From: Paraphaeosphaeria minitans
Taxonomy: Eukaryota > Ascomycota > Dothideomycetes > Pleosporales > Didymosphaeriaceae
Direction: 5' to 3'
Assembly: GCA_015832175.1 (NCBI GenBank)
Contig: WJXW01000005.1
Location: 1,984,001-2,048,000, forward strand
Length of the DNA: 64,000 nt
The notes beneath the pieces are model-generated. The model was not told the DNA's origin and did no database searches. It saw only the letters and a list, made by a program, of their open reading frames with translations. This document shows positions 33,889 to 46,624 of the stretch, in pieces. Within the stretch, counting starts at the first letter, position 1; the number at the start of each line of letters is the position of its first letter. The position numbers and the translations under genes are program-made.

Positions 33889-36091
33889 ATGATGGCGAAA
33901 ATACTTTGGCTGGCTCTGAGCGCTCTACTCATAACAGTGCTATGCGACTATAAGATCACTCTGACGCCTTCCTCTGCGCTACTCGTTACCGATGGTAATA
34001 CCACCCTGGTAAATAATACAGCCGTCTTGGCCGGTGGACAGAACACCACAGTTTTACCGTTGAAGAATGCTACGGACGGACTCACCTACGCTTTCGTCAC
34101 CCCTACAATCGCCAAAATAACGCTCGACACATCGAACGCCTTCCACGGTGCGCGTTTTTCAACATCCGAATTTACTCGGTTCTACGGAGTTTGGGAGTAC
34201 CCCTTCAACAATCGAATTGACAATGCGAACGTATCGTTCGACCTCAAGGGCGTGGGGAATAATGTTGGCGTCAACTGGAGTAATGCTCGAGCTCCGTTCT
34301 TCTTAACAACTGCCGGATACGGCGTATATGCAGACACATTGAAAATGGGATCCTACGACTTCAAGACCCCTGGAGACGCCCAGTTCATCTTCAATAGCAG
34401 CAGCTTAGTCTATTACATTATTATTCCGAAGGGCGAGGGAGGCCTGAAGAGCGTTATCGAACAGTATACGGAGCTAAGTGCTAGGAGCGAAATGCCACCT
34501 ACTTCTGGATTGGGACCCACTTTCTGGTCTGACGACTTCACCCAAGATTTCCACGGCAACGTTACAAATGCTCAGGAGAACATTCAGGATCTTGTAAATC
34601 ACTTGTACGACAACCGCATTCGCGCTACCTCAATTTTCGCGGACAGACCATACGGTAGCGGAAATAGGTCATGGGGCAACTTCGACTTTGATCCAGTCCA
34701 GTATCCGGATCCCGCTTCCTTCATCCAAAATCTTACCGAGGGCTCAGGCATTGACTTCCAGGTCTGGATTGCGAACCGGGCGCAGTATGGCACGAAGCTC
34801 TACAACGCCTCTTTCCAAAACCATTGGCTGTTCCCCGATGATCACCCTGTTGGTGGCCTCGGAGAAACGTTGAACCTCTCCATACCTACCGCATACAAAT
34901 ATTTCGAAGAATCCCTGAAATATTTCCCTGCGGTAGGCGTGAAGGGCTACAAGATTGATAGAGGCGAGGAAGGCGAGATGCCTGACTACATGCAAAACGA
35001 ACAAATGGCACTTTTCCTGGACCTGGCATACGATTCAATGGTGGAAACTTGGGGCAAGAGCCGCTTCTACAACTTTGCACGTTCAGCAGTGGATCGCAGC
35101 AGAGCCAAAACGCACGTATGGAACGGCGATAGCCATGCCAACTTCACAGGCCTTGCGTACAGTGTTGCATCCGCTATCCGATCCGGGCTCATCAGCTTCG
35201 GCATCTGGGGTTCTGACACGGGAGGGTACACGAGAGAAAGCGCTTTGACACCTTCACCTGAAGTTTGGGCTAGGTGGATGTGGTTCAGCGCCTTTTCTCC
35301 CGTTTACGAGCTTATGTGAGCTTGTTAGCAAACTTTGCACATGCAGATGCTGATTTTCGAACAGGCTTGGTACAAATCACACGCCATGGTACCCGCCCTA
35401 TGACAACACGAGCATACTGGCTGTCATGAAGCAGACAGCCAACCTGCATGCGGACCTCCTCCCCTACATTCGATCCTACGCCAACGATGTGTCTAAGACG
35501 GGTCTTCCGATCATACGCGCGTTGTTCCTAGAGGCAGAAGAAGACGAGCAGACCTGGGATGTAAACGACTCTTACTTTTTTGGAAGCGAGTTCCTGGTCG
35601 CACCTGTCGTCAGCGCCGGTGGCTCTCGCAGTGTTTACTTCCCGGTGGGCCCTTCGAACTCGTACCTCGAATACTTCAACAAGACACAGAGTTACGCTGC
35701 AGGCACATCGGCTAATATATCGTCGAATCTGACCTCTATGCCAGTCTTTGTGAGGCAAGGCGCCATCATTCCACGCGGAGATGTATATCAAGGGAACGCA
35801 AAGTGGATACAAGGTTGGACTCCCCATCTGAGGCTGGAATTGTATCCGAGCTTTGATGTACCGGAGAGTAAATTCACTTATTACGGTGGAGGCGCGGAGA
35901 CCAAAATTGTTCTTACGACAACCGAGGCAGAGAGAAGTGCGACTGTAGAAACAGGTGGGCTGGAGTTCAACGGTTGGGGCGTCAAAGTAGTATGGTTCTT
36001 GAAAGGCGCAGAGGAGGGAAGAGTCATGGACATGAATGTACGTGATGAGAGAGGTTCGTTGAGGATTACGAACGTAGAGACCCTGTTCTAG
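33889..36091 (+). CDS. Secreted GH31 glycosidase (alpha-glucosidase/alpha-xylosidase type)
   Basis: Exons 33889-35315 and 35365-36091 (49-nt intron, GTGAGC...ACAG); 717 residues. A signal peptide (KILWLALSALLITVLC) opens the protein and many N-x-S/T sites follow, so it should be secreted and glycosylated. GH31 landmarks are the N-terminal beta-sandwich with FYGVWEYPF, GLGPTFWSDDF at the barrel start, the nucleophile segment GVKGYKIDRGEEGE with D357 as predicted nucleophile, ARSAVDRSRAKTHVWNGD with D414 as predicted acid/base, and FGIWGSDTGGYTR. Exon 2 carries the MLGTNHTPWYPPYD loop and the C-terminal beta domains. GH31 enzymes remove terminal alpha-linked glucose or xylose. The DRGEEG form of the nucleophile loop is not the classical maltase WxDMNE form, so substrate specificity is open. 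It is divergent from the Zn2Cys6 gene. Confidence 0.92.
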
Positions 36092-36216
36092 AGAACACCC
36101 TGCTTTTCTATTGTCGAAAGTGGCAACGTACACCACAACCACCACATTATCATCATGATAGCAAGGCCTGCAAATGAGCTCCATATGGTCGAACGAAGGA
36201 CTACTCCAATGACCTT

Positions 36217-37959
36217 TCATCTTCTCACCCACTTCAGTTTCAGATCGTTGGGTCTGTTCATCCGCAAAGTGACCATGGGTCGAGAGTCAGCAATAACTGC
36301 CGCCAATCTGGAAAGCCCCTGTTCCAAGCTCTCCCCTGCCTCCAAAGCTGGCTCGGCTCGAAACTCTGAGAAGATAGTATATATGACACTGAGGAATTCA
36401 GTTTGAGCCATTTTCATCCCAGGACACGCACGTGGGCCACCTGACCATGGCAAAAAGTTTTCTTTACCGCCGGCAGCTTCGAGTTTCGGTACCTGAGCAA
36501 TGCTATTGCTTGCGGTGAGCTTGTTAGCATTAGCACTCCATCTTGTTGGCCGGAATTCAAACGCGTCATCGCCCCAAACATCGCTGTGAGCGCCCACGCC
36601 ATCAAGACTGACAGTGCAACGAGTGTTGGCCGGGATGCGGTAATCCTTCCCGTGACTAGTGACGACCTTCTCGATGGGACAATTGCGGATAATGTGGGCT
36701 ACTGGCGTAAATGTACGTCTTCAACAGTCAGTATAATACATCAAGCGACATCGACTTGCTTACAGGGTTTCAAACATCAAAGCCAAGCACCTTTCTAATT
36801 TTGGCAAGACACTGTGATAGCTGCTTGGGTCCGATACCTCTTTGTGTGTCTGGTCAATCTCTTCAATGATCCAGTCCTGCCATTGTGGATAAGCAGCAAG
36901 CATACCAACCGCATAAGCCATAGTATTCGCGGTCGTGTCGTATCCAGCCAAAGTAAAAGTGTACAGGTTTCCTGTGATTTGTGATTCGGTGAAGGCGGGC
37001 TTGTTGAGACGACTTCCTTTCTCGTACGAATCCACTTCATTGTCGTTGGCCGAGGCCAGCGATGACAGGAAAGTGTTGCGAAGGGTCTGCGAAGACTCCA
37101 AAGCATCTCTCTCCTTCTGCAGCATCTCGGAGCTATGCTCATAGAACTGATAGTAGGCTTCCCCAATCTTCTGCAGAGACTTTGGCATCCAAGACTTCCT
37201 CAAGAGCCAAGGAGGTAATAGGAAGAGCAGGAGTAAGCCTTCGATCAAATGGAGCAAAGCTTCCATGAATTCCATCTTTTCACCCTCCCCAGCTTGTTTT
37301 AGACCTGGACTCCATTTTGTAGACATACCATAACCAATTGTGCTCAGAATGTTGAAGGCAATTTTTCGCAACCCGTTGACCGTGCCATTGGTGGTTCCGT
37401 CTTCGACAGCCGTGAAGTGTGACATCATGTCGTGTGCTTGCTGTTGACTCTCGCTCCAGACGGTTTCCATGATACGCTCATTGAGCATGGGTGCAATGAG
37501 ACGTCTCTGCCGAGACCATGCCTCGCCCACACTGCCCGCAAGAGAATCGCCGAAGTTGTTCAGCAGCTTCCTGCTCATTGCATCCAGTTCGAATTCACGA
37601 CTGCGTGCCAATATGGCGTTGGCAATTTCCCCATCTTCCACGAATAGCTCCAAAGAATCGTTGGGAGTTACAACAATATAACCAGGGGTTTCTCGCTCAC
37701 GCTTCGCCACTCTGTCGCGGTATTCGTAACCATACACTCCGAGATCGTATGTCCGAGCGATTGACTGCGGGAGGATGCGTAACGCGATAGAGAGGAAACC
37801 ACCACCAACGACAGTGAACAAAGGCGTGTTGATCGCGAATGGAAAGATGCGCAGCGTGAAGCCTGTTGTCTTGGCTCGCATGTAGTTTCTGTAAATGCGC
37901 GACGATAAGTACGAGAAGTAGAGCACCGCTGCGCTTGCAAATATCTTAAAAAGATCCAT
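36217..37959 (-). CDS. Cytochrome P450 monooxygenase
   Basis: Exon 1 is 37959-36764 and exon 2 is 36718-36217, with a 45-nt intron; 565 residues, slightly long for a fungal P450. The ATG at 37,957-37,959 gives a hydrophobic membrane anchor (MDLFKIFASAAVLYFSYLSS). Other landmarks are a helix-C SRQRRLIAPML, the I-helix FTLAGYDTT oxygen-binding motif, the K-helix ETLR formed across the splice junction, RPTRW, and the heme loop FLPWSGGPRACPGMKMAQTE with the axial Cys at about residue 497. It is an ER-anchored, NADPH-P450-reductase-dependent monooxygenase; the family number and substrate cannot be told. It converges on the GH31 gene and its promoter abuts the AT-rich block (first element boundary about 360 bp upstream of the start), so it may be subject to spreading heterochromatin. 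Confidence 0.93.
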
Positions 37960-38317
37960 GCTATTAATGGAGCAGAAGACTACTCGAAAAACTTGAAACA
38001 AGCGAGAGAGAATTAAGCTACAGATGCTACCATGAGGGAGAGGGGTGCACATATGTGCCAAACCGTGGAGCGTGTGTTGGCCCGTTTAACGGATGTCAGC
38101 AATAAGCACTAGACACACTTAGGGGCAGTGATGGGGGATTCCGGAGCTGAAGTAGCTTAGTCCTATTCCTAGATTTTTGACTTATTGTTAGACTCATTAA
38201 AATTTAAGTCTAGTATTATCGCTTATGATAAGTGACTAACGAAGTGAGGAGTGAAGAATAAGCTTATACAGTAGGACTTTAGTAGGCGGAGATAACTCGG
38301 GGCTGAATGTGTAACAG
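37960..38317. other. Transition zone between gene space and AT-rich block
   Basis: Composition falls from mixed to strongly AT-rich between about 38,060 and 38,230. It contains the P450 promoter and no other gene. Confidence 0.6.
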
Positions 38318-38322
38318 GTAGA
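38318..38322. repeat. Target-site duplication GTAGA (left) of Gypsy copy 1
   Basis: GTAGA directly precedes the left LTR; the same five bases follow the right LTR at 45,071-45,075. Confidence 0.9.
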
Positions 38323-38778
38323 TGTTAAATCCAAGAGGGTAGCTAGTCCTAAAGGGTTAAGGTTGGTTCTTAGGCAGGAGTACTTATAGAAGGTAGAAGG
38401 TCTTATTAATATAATAGTATCTTACAAAGTATAATAAGTTAATAATTTAGTCTACTAGAATCTAAATAATAGATTAATAAACAAATTAAATATAAGTATA
38501 AAAAGCTTATTCTCGCGTTCCTATATACTAAGTAGTCCCACACTTCCTAGAATCCTATATATCCTAGAGTCCTATATGTCCTAGAGTTCTATATGTCCTA
38601 GAGTCCTGTATAGGCGAGTCCTACGCGTCCTAGAGTTCCCGTATAGGCGAGGCCTATACAGTCCTTAGGACCCTTAGGACCTATAATTTATTATCTAACT
38701 ACTTAGTTAGCTAACTCTAGCGGACTAGTAGTTTAATAAGCTTACGCCCTACTACTTATATATAGCTAGATCCTAATA
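38323..38778 (-). repeat. Left (3') LTR of Gypsy copy 1
   Basis: Starts TGTTAAATCC and ends CCTAATA. It matches the right LTR (44,615-45,070) base for base in length, 456 nt each. It contains repeated CCTATATGTCCTAGAGT units. Confidence 0.93.
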
Positions 38779-38877
38779 TTATCCTTCCTCTCTAAGCTTA
38801 ATATCCTTATAAGTTAACTACCTATAAAGTTATTATCTTATTCTATTTAATATTGCTATAGTTAAGCTAATTATGTT

Positions 38878-39333
38878 AAGAAAGACTACGTTTTTATAAT
38901 AGTTACCTATTTATACTATACTAAGAAGAAATATACTTATTATTTTTCTTTTTTACACTCTTAGTATACTAACTATATTAGGTAAGAAAACTAGAAGTAT
39001 AAGCCTAAAGAGATTCCTTTACTAGATTATTTAAAAATAGATACTAAAATAGAGAGGTTAGAGAAGTTAGAGGCTAAAAAAGAGGTAAAGCTTTATATTA
39101 AGGAAGAGCTAGCTAAGGTAGCTCTTTTTTACGCCTATTAGGTGTAAGAGAAAATAGCGCGTTTATATAATTAGTAAAAGAAATTACATTAGAAGGAATA
39201 AGAATTATTTAATTATAGTATAAATACTATAGATAAGTTAGAAGCACTTAAGGCGTAGGAGGAGTTAGTGTAGGCTATTACGTTAATAAATCCTAACGCG
39301 CTGTTAGGCGCTAAGGTAATTAACTAGTCTATT
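38878..39333 (+). pseudogene. Convergent (opposite-strand) frame in Gypsy copy 1: Cys-cluster/coiled-coil type
   Basis: On the + strand, opposite to pol and between integrase and the 3' LTR, one frame stays readable for about 450 nt if TAA/TAG are read as mutated Gln codons; no shift is needed. It begins with a Tyr/Cys-spaced basic segment, probably a former Cys cluster. A charged helical region follows (DYLKIDTKIERLEKLEAKK, then IKEELAKVALFYA, then ELFNYSINTIDKLEAL) and the end is a Pro/Asn/Gly-rich ALLGAKVIN tail. The heptad-like Leu/Ile/Lys/Glu spacing indicates a coiled coil. I recall similar Cys-cluster/coiled-coil ORFs near fungal retrotransposons but cannot name a function. It is inactive here. 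Confidence 0.6.
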
Positions 39334-42300
39334 TTATAGGCTAGCCTTTATACTAGTGGTAATTCCTAGGTGCGTCCTAGTTGTCTTTTTATAATTTCTG
39401 GCGTCTAATTATAGAAGTTATTTATCTGTTATTAACAGTTAGATAGGTTTTCCTTAGATTCCTATATATTTTTACTAGACAAATACCCTTTCTATTTAAT
39501 AAGGTATTCTTTAGTATTTGTATACGCGTTACGTACTTATAGGATTTATTCTACTTTAAACTTAGTTTCTTTCTAAGCTTAGTAATAGAAGGTAGTTTTA
39601 ACTAGTGTTTTAGGGTCTGCTAGTTCTAGTAGTAATACGTAGAATACTAGGTGTATCTTTGCATCTGGCGGTAGTTCTAACTTATAGTTTACTAGTAATA
39701 TTTACTTAGAAATGTAAAATAGTCTAACCTTAATATAATCTAGTTTCTTGTGTTTTTTTTTCTAAGTTTAAAGGTTCTTTGTAAGTAGATATACTTTATC
39801 CCCTTTCTTTAGCTAAGGTGCTATTTTTCACTTTTAATTGTAGTATAAAATTGATTGCTGCTAAGCTTTTTTAAGATTTTCTTAGAGTTATTAGTGTATT
39901 TTCTTTATATTTTCTACTATATCTATAGCTTCTTTTGCTTTAATTATTGTAGGAAATTGTTAGTTAAAGAGATGTAGGTGTCTTCTATAGTTTACATAGA
40001 ACAGTGTATGTCCTAATACTACTAATACTTTGTTATTATAGGCTAACTGTGCTATAGGTAGTAATAAAACCTAGTTATTCTTCTAACTATTATAGTAGAT
40101 GCGTAGGTACATTTCTATAGTTTAGTTTATACGTTCTGTCTATCTGTCTATTTGTAGATAGTAAGCTGTTAATAGTTTTTATTTTATTCTAAGTAGTGCT
40201 ATAAGCGTTGTCTAATAATTTAACGTGAAGAGCTTGTCTCTGTCGCTAATAATTATTTTTAGGATTCTGTAGTGTCTAATTAGTTAGTCTAGGATAAGAA
40301 AAGTAAGTTCCTTTACTGTTATTCTTTTAAGACATAGAATAAGCTTAATATACTTAGTTAGTTAGCAGACTATTACTAATATACTATTGTATTTAATTCC
40401 TGTTATTAGATCCTTAGAGTTTAGAATTCTTGTAACAAAATTCATAGCAATGTCTTCCTATAGTGCTATTAGTATTCTAATTACTTATATCTCTCTATAT
40501 TTAAGATGTGTGCTATATTTATTTCTCTAGTATTCTGCATATTTGTAGATATAAACTATTATAGCTTCCTTAATTCCTTTAAAGGTGTAATTCCTTTAGA
40601 TAAGTTCTATTATTTTCGTAATGCCTAGGTGTCTATACATAGGGTTATCGTGGTATTGTTAGATAATCTTAGTCTATAGATGTTCTAGAACTTCTTATTT
40701 AACTACTAAAAGTTAATTTAGTTCTACTATTAGCTTTAGAGATCTATCTTTAGCTTTACAAAGGATTGCAGAGAAGGTTTTTTTCTTTTTCTCTTACTAG
40801 ATTACTTTGTTAGCTAAGAGCGTCTACTCTACTATTTTCTTTTCTAGCTATATAGATAATTTTAAACTTATACTACCCTATAGTTTATAACTATCTTTGT
40901 TATTATAGCGTAAGTTCTGTTGTTATTATAAACCTTAGAAGGTTCTTATAATCTATATAGATTTCTAGCGTTAAGTAACTAAGCGTATAAATCCTCTAGT
41001 GCTTTAAGGCTTTAACAATAGCGTAGAGTTCTTTATTATATATATTATATTATGTTTTGGCGTTATTAAATTTGCATAAGTAATAGGCAATTAGGTGCTA
41101 TTTACTATTATATTTTTATTTAGCATAGGCGCCTAGCGTAAGATTGCTAGCGTCTGTTTTAAAGCGTAGTAGTTTATCGCTTCTAAAATAAATAAAGATA
41201 GGTTCTATAATACATACTGTCTTAAGGAGTTAGAATAACATTCTATACTTATCTATCTATTTAAAGGGTACGTCCTTCTTTATAAGATTTATTAAAGGTA
41301 TTGTAACCTTTATATAATTTTAGATAAATCATTAGTTAAATCTATAGAATTCTAAGAATTCTTAGATATTCTTAGCTATCTTTAGTATTAGCTAGTTCTT
41401 AATACATTTAACTTTACTTAGTGCTATCTAAATTCTTTCTATAGTAATAATATGTCCTAGGAATTTAAGTTATTTAACGTTAAACTTATATTTCTTAAGT
41501 TTAATGTAAAGGCATACTTTATCTAGTGCTTCTAGTACTGTCTATATATACTTAGTGTGGTCTGATTTGTTTTTAGAAAAGACGAGGATATTGTCTATAT
41601 ACGCGATAATAAATATGTCTAGATGTTTACAAAGTACGTTATTAATAAGTGCTATAAAAGCTACTAGTGCATTTATAAGTCTAAAAGGTATAATCTTATA
41701 TTTAAATAGTCTATAGCGTAATTAAAACGCTGTTTTCTATTCTTCACCTTTCTTAATTTGTATAAGGTGGTAACCGTTTCTTAGATTTATTATTATAAAT
41801 ATCTTAGCTTAAGATAGTTAATCTCGTAATTCTATAATATTTAGTAGTAGATATTAGTTCTTTATTATTATGTTATTAAGTTATTAGTAGTTAACGTATA
41901 GTCTGTCTAATCCATCCTTTTTCTTAATAAACATAAAAGGGCTTACTACTAGTAACTTTAATAGTTATATATATCCTTTCTTAAAGTTTGTCTTAATAAA
42001 ATTACGTTCTTTAAGGAGTTCTTCTTCTATCTTGCTATATAGTAGTCTAAAGGGTAGTGTCTTCCCTTCTTCTAGGTCTATTATAAGATTCTAGGGTTAA
42101 TGTTCTAGTAGGTTTACTTTTCTTTCCTTTTTTATAAATATGTGTGTCTATTTCCTATACTCTCTTAGTAAGGTAAAGGGTGTGCTATTGTTCTCCTTTT
42201 TACGCTTCTTAACCTAGTAGTTCCTACTAGCGTCTACTAAAGTATGCTTCTGTTTTTTAACTATCTATTACAGTATTATATTGTTAATAACTCCCTTATC

Positions 42301-44614
42301 TACTATTATTTTTAGTTAATACGTAGGCTTTACTTATAATATATAATTATAGTGTTTAAATAATATTTTCTTTATACCCTAGTTAATCTATAGGTTGTGT
42401 ATTATTAACTAAAGTAATCCTAAGACTAACTTATACTTAGATCCTAGTAAGATATCTAAAGTAAGTTTCTCTCTATATCCTTAGACTATTATTGTGGTAG
42501 TAACCTCTTAGCATATTTAAGGTGTCTTAGGCATTAGGGATCTATTCGCGACATAGATAATATAGGGTACTTTTTTCTCTAATATTATAAGTCCTGCTTA
42601 TTTTATTATTTAATAAAATATAAAGTTCCTTTCTACTTCTAAGTCTATAAGAGCTTAAGCCTATATTCCTTTAAGCTGTACTAGTAGCTTAACTAATACT
42701 GTCCTTACTATAGTATTTAATTTAATAAAGGTGTTTTCTTGTTTAAATTTAGGCCTAAAAAAGACATCTATTTATGTAGGTTGTAGTTAAGTTCTAGTGC
42801 CTAGTATACGTTTCTAAGTATCTGCTTCTATTATTATTTTAAAGTATATAGCTTATATAAATTATCTTTTTCTTCTTCTTGTAAGGATGTTCTTCTATTT
42901 TTCCTCCTACAGTCTTTACTATTCTTGTGTACTAGTTAAATTAGTAGTTCTATTATTACTTTTTATATAAGGCAGTTTACAAAGCTGTCTAAATATTTAG
43001 CTATATAGTAGTATTTATAGTTTTAGTTTAGACATGTGTACTAGTATAGTTATATATAGTCTCTATTAATAAGTATATTATAGTATTTATTACCCTTTAG
43101 CGTGAGGTAAGAAAAGTATTTTACTTATTATTTATCCTAGAGGTGTTTGTCGCAAGCTGCGATAGAGTAGTGTATCTATATCTATCTATAGCGTAGTTTC
43201 CTTTTAGGTTATTTCTTATTCTCCTTTTTCTCTGCCTTATATTGTGCGTATATTGGTTCTTCGCAATGTGTCTATATATAGAATTAGTGTGTAGAATTTT
43301 AGTGGTCTAGGTAGTACTTTAGTACGTAGTCTAACTTCTTGTTTTTATAGGGTTGCATTCCTTTTAGTGCCTAATAGGGTTCTATGTAGTCCTAAACATT
43401 TAGTTTATACTTAGGTAATATAGGGTTGTCTTCTTCCTGCCTACTTTATAGGTAAGGAGTAGGAGATTTTAGTATCTCTTCTACGTCTTCTATGTTATAG
43501 TATATATTAGAGTTGTCTTCTAGATCTTTATATAGTTATAAGTTAGGTAAATCTAATTGCTTACTTTACTCTAGTATAATACGTTAGTAACTAAATAGCG
43601 TTATAATAACTTCCTATTCCTTATTAGGTTCTTAGTCCTTAATAGTTAGTATATTTAACTTAGTTTAATAGACTTTATTCTTTAATCTACAGTTCCTAGC
43701 TATATAGCCTAGTTTACTATATATAAAGTATTTATAGGTCTTAGTTATTAGTTATTAACTTCTATTAGAGACGCATTTATTAGGCTACTTAAGGCCTATC
43801 TTTTCTCCTTTTCCTTTGCTTAAGTAGTTAAACTAGATATCTTCTATTAGTTTATATCTCTAGTAGTTCCTTAGCTATTACTTTTAGATAATTCAAACAG
43901 GGTTCTTATAAACTATTTTTACTAGTTATCTAAAGCTTATCACCCTAGGGTTTTAGTAGAGCTCCTATTGCAGTAAAAACTATTCTTTATTAATCCTAAT
44001 AGTTTCTTTATATAGTTCTTTAAGGTTAGTAATTTGCGCACTACTATATAAAAGTTCTTTACGTAGTTTCTATTTAAGTCCTTATTTATATATGTCCTAG
44101 AGAGATTTATTGTCCTAGTTAAGCTGCACAGCGTATCTACAAAACTTAGCTATATACTTAGCTACTAATTGTTTCTAAGTTATAGTTTAAATTTTTACTT
44201 TTGTAATAGAGTCTTTGTTAGTAATCCTAAAGAGTTATTTAAGGCATTTTTTAAAGTTATTATAATTTTTAATAATATTAACTGTATTAGCCTGTTTATT
44301 TACGTAATTGTTGTTATTATTGTTGTGGTCTATTCCTAGATATTTTTTAAGGTAGAGATAGATCTATAATCCTGTATCTCCTTACATGTATATTTCTATA
44401 AAGATAACTTTATTTTTATTTTTAAAGGGTTTATCTAAGTTAAAGAAGTAGAGGTCTAACTAGAGAATTTAGACGTTAGTTTAAAATTATTTACTAAAGT
44501 AGAGATTAGGTTTATACGCCTTACTACTATCTTTTATAAAAGTAATCTTAGCAGCACCTAAAGCTGTAGAAGAGGTAGGAGTTTATAAAGTACTTATGTT
44601 AAGGGTGTTTAAAA

Positions 44615-45070
44615 TATTAAATCTAAGAAGGTAGCTAGTCCTAAAGGGTTAAAGTTAGTTCTTAGGCAGGAGTACTTATAGAAGGTAGAAGGTCTTATTA
44701 ATATAATAGTATCTTATAAAGTATAATAAGTTAACAATTTAGTCTACTAGAATCTAAATAATAGATTAATAAATAGATTAAATATAAGTATAAGAAGCTT
44801 ATTCTCGCATTCCTATATACTAAGTAGTCCTATACTTCCTAGAATCCTATATGTCCTAGAGTCCTATATGTCCTAGAGTTCTATATATCCTAGAGTCCTA
44901 TGCGGGCGAGTCCCACGCGTCCTAGAGTTCCTATACAGGCGAGGCCTGTGCGGTCCTTAGGACCCTTAGGACCTATAACTTGTTATCTAACTACTTAGTT
45001 AGCTAACTCTAGCGGACTAGTGGTCTAATAAGCTCGCGCCTCGCTGCTCATGCGCGGCCAGATCCTAACA
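44615..45070 (-). repeat. Right (5') LTR of Gypsy copy 1
   Basis: Starts TATTAAATCT (C-to-T and G-to-A changed from TGTTAAATCC) and ends CCTAACA, followed by the GTAGA duplication. Most differences from the left LTR are transitions. Confidence 0.93.
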
Positions 45071-45075
45071 GTAGA

Positions 45076-46296
45076 TTACAATATTATTATGGTGTTGTGG
45101 CATCTAGCGCCAAGGCCCTATAAGGGGCCTATACGCTAAGCGAGCTAGCTTGCGCAAAACCTACTCTACGCCCTAACTTTATAGAAGTTAAGTATTATTC
45201 TACTTAATACTATTAAGTTATTCTTTTACTATACTCCTTAGTATAAAGTAAATACTATTAACTGTGACTAGACCTCACAGAATTAGGACAGAAATACGAC
45301 TCTATAATTTAACTAGAAGCCTACTTTTATAGGCGCTTATTAGCTCCTAAATCTAAACGTAATAACGTTTTGCTAAGCTAAAATAGATACACTTAATTAG
45401 ATAACTACACTGCTCTAGCTATAGAACACTAAAGTATTAGCCACACCTACCATAGAAAATAATAACTAGCTACTATACTAGCCATCACACTAGCCATAAA
45501 ATATTACACTAGTCACTACACTAGCCACAGAACGTTATACCAGCCACAAAATAATAAAATACTATCTAGATAACTTACTATTAGTAATAAAATAATAGTT
45601 TAGTAAATTAATTAAATATTAACTAGGTATTAACTTACTAATAACTAAATGTAGAAAAATAGTATAATTATCTACTAGCTAGATTATTATATAAATAAGT
45701 AAATACTAGTTAATATAAACTATATTTAGATTCTAGATATAATTATATCTACACTTTTACAGGAGGCTAGTTACTTAATAAGCCAAATTACTAAAGATAA
45801 TACGTTTATAAATTTATAAGAAGTAGTAATTAAACTTATAAAGAGGAGGTAGAGGCTAGAGGATAAAGGGTAACCTTCTAGACTTTCTAGTACCTTCTCT
45901 CCCCTAGTACTAGTTACCTAGAATAGTAGAGACTAGGGTAATAGAGGGCAGATCGAACGTAGTTAAATAGAGTAATAAAACCTTAGGTATAGGCTTAGAA
46001 TTACTATCTAGGGTAGAGAGTATACGTAGAAGGCAACTCTCCTTATATATATATATAGTAGAGATTCTAGAGTATTCTACTTAGTAATTCTCTACTATCT
46101 ATAACGTTACCTATAACGTCACCTTATAACGTTACCTATAACCTCACCTTATAACGTTACCTATAACGTCACCTTATAACGTTATCTATAACGTTACCTA
46201 GTATCTATAGGGCTATAACGTTATTATGACGTTATTATAGAAACTTCTAGAATATAGAAAAGATAACTCTAGGAACCTTTAAAGGTTACCTATTTC
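45076..46296. other. Relict AT-rich sequence, origin unknown
   Basis: About 1.2 kb with no recognisable domain. It contains a degenerate ACTAGCCAC-type repeat at about 45,435-45,551 and the 25-bp minisatellite at 46,101-46,200. A Lys/Arg-rich + strand tract near 45,800-45,880 could be the end of an old Gag-like frame, but this is weak. Confidence 0.4.
46101..46200. repeat. Minisatellite, four 25-bp units
   Basis: Units start at 46,101, 46,126, 46,151 and 46,176. Each reads ATAACGTTACCT followed by ATAACGTCACCTT or a close variant, so each 25-mer is itself a 12+13-bp near-duplicate. Units 1 and 3 are identical. Confidence 0.95.
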
Positions 46297-46624
46297 TTAT
46301 TAATAATAGTAAAAGAACTTACTTTTTCTATTCTAGATTAATTAATTAAATATTATAGAATACTAAAAATAATTATTAGTAATAGAGATAAACTTTTCAC
46401 ATTAAATTATTAGATAACGCTTATAGTCTTACTTAGAATAAAATAAAAGGTATTAATAACCTACTATCTATAAATAGACAGATGAATAGAACGTATAAAT
46501 TAGACTATAAAAACGTACCTACGCATCTACTATAACAGTTAGAAGAATAACTAGGTTTTATTACTACCTATAGTATAGTTGGCCTATAATAACAAGATAT
46601 TAGTAGTATTAGAATATATACTAT
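46297..46624 (+). mobile_element. Gypsy copy 3 fragment, integrase part (left piece)
   Basis: The + strand reads the integrase core in the same order as the minus strand of copy 1 near 40,320-40,000: IISNRDKLFTLNY (SDR.xxF block) and YYL(Q)IDR(Q)IERI(N)QT, the decayed HPQTDGQTERTNQ block. It is interrupted at 46,624 by element A and resumes at 49,670 with no loss apart from the 5-bp duplication. Confidence 0.85.

Larger units (their letters stand above)
38323..45070 (-). mobile_element. Gypsy LTR retrotransposon copy 1, complete but degenerate
   Basis: 6,748 bp between GTAGA duplications, with two 456-bp LTRs in direct orientation. Coding order on the minus strand follows the Gypsy plan. Gag with a C-to-Y-mutated zinc knuckle (KLGYIARNCRLK) is near 43,690-43,740. 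RT includes the PF(M)FIKKKDG block near 41,925 and AYIDNILVFSK (the YxDD box) near 41,570-41,604. RNase H has TDASNLTLGAY near 41,130-41,155. Integrase has IISDRDKLF near 40,230-40,260 and, further on, the tract around 40,120. A purine tract (AGAGAGGAAGGATAA on the minus strand) borders the left LTR, as expected for the PPT of a minus-strand element. Stops are frequent and almost all TAA or TAG, so no protein is made. Integrase lying after RT/RNase H is what separates Gypsy from Copia here. Confidence 0.92.
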
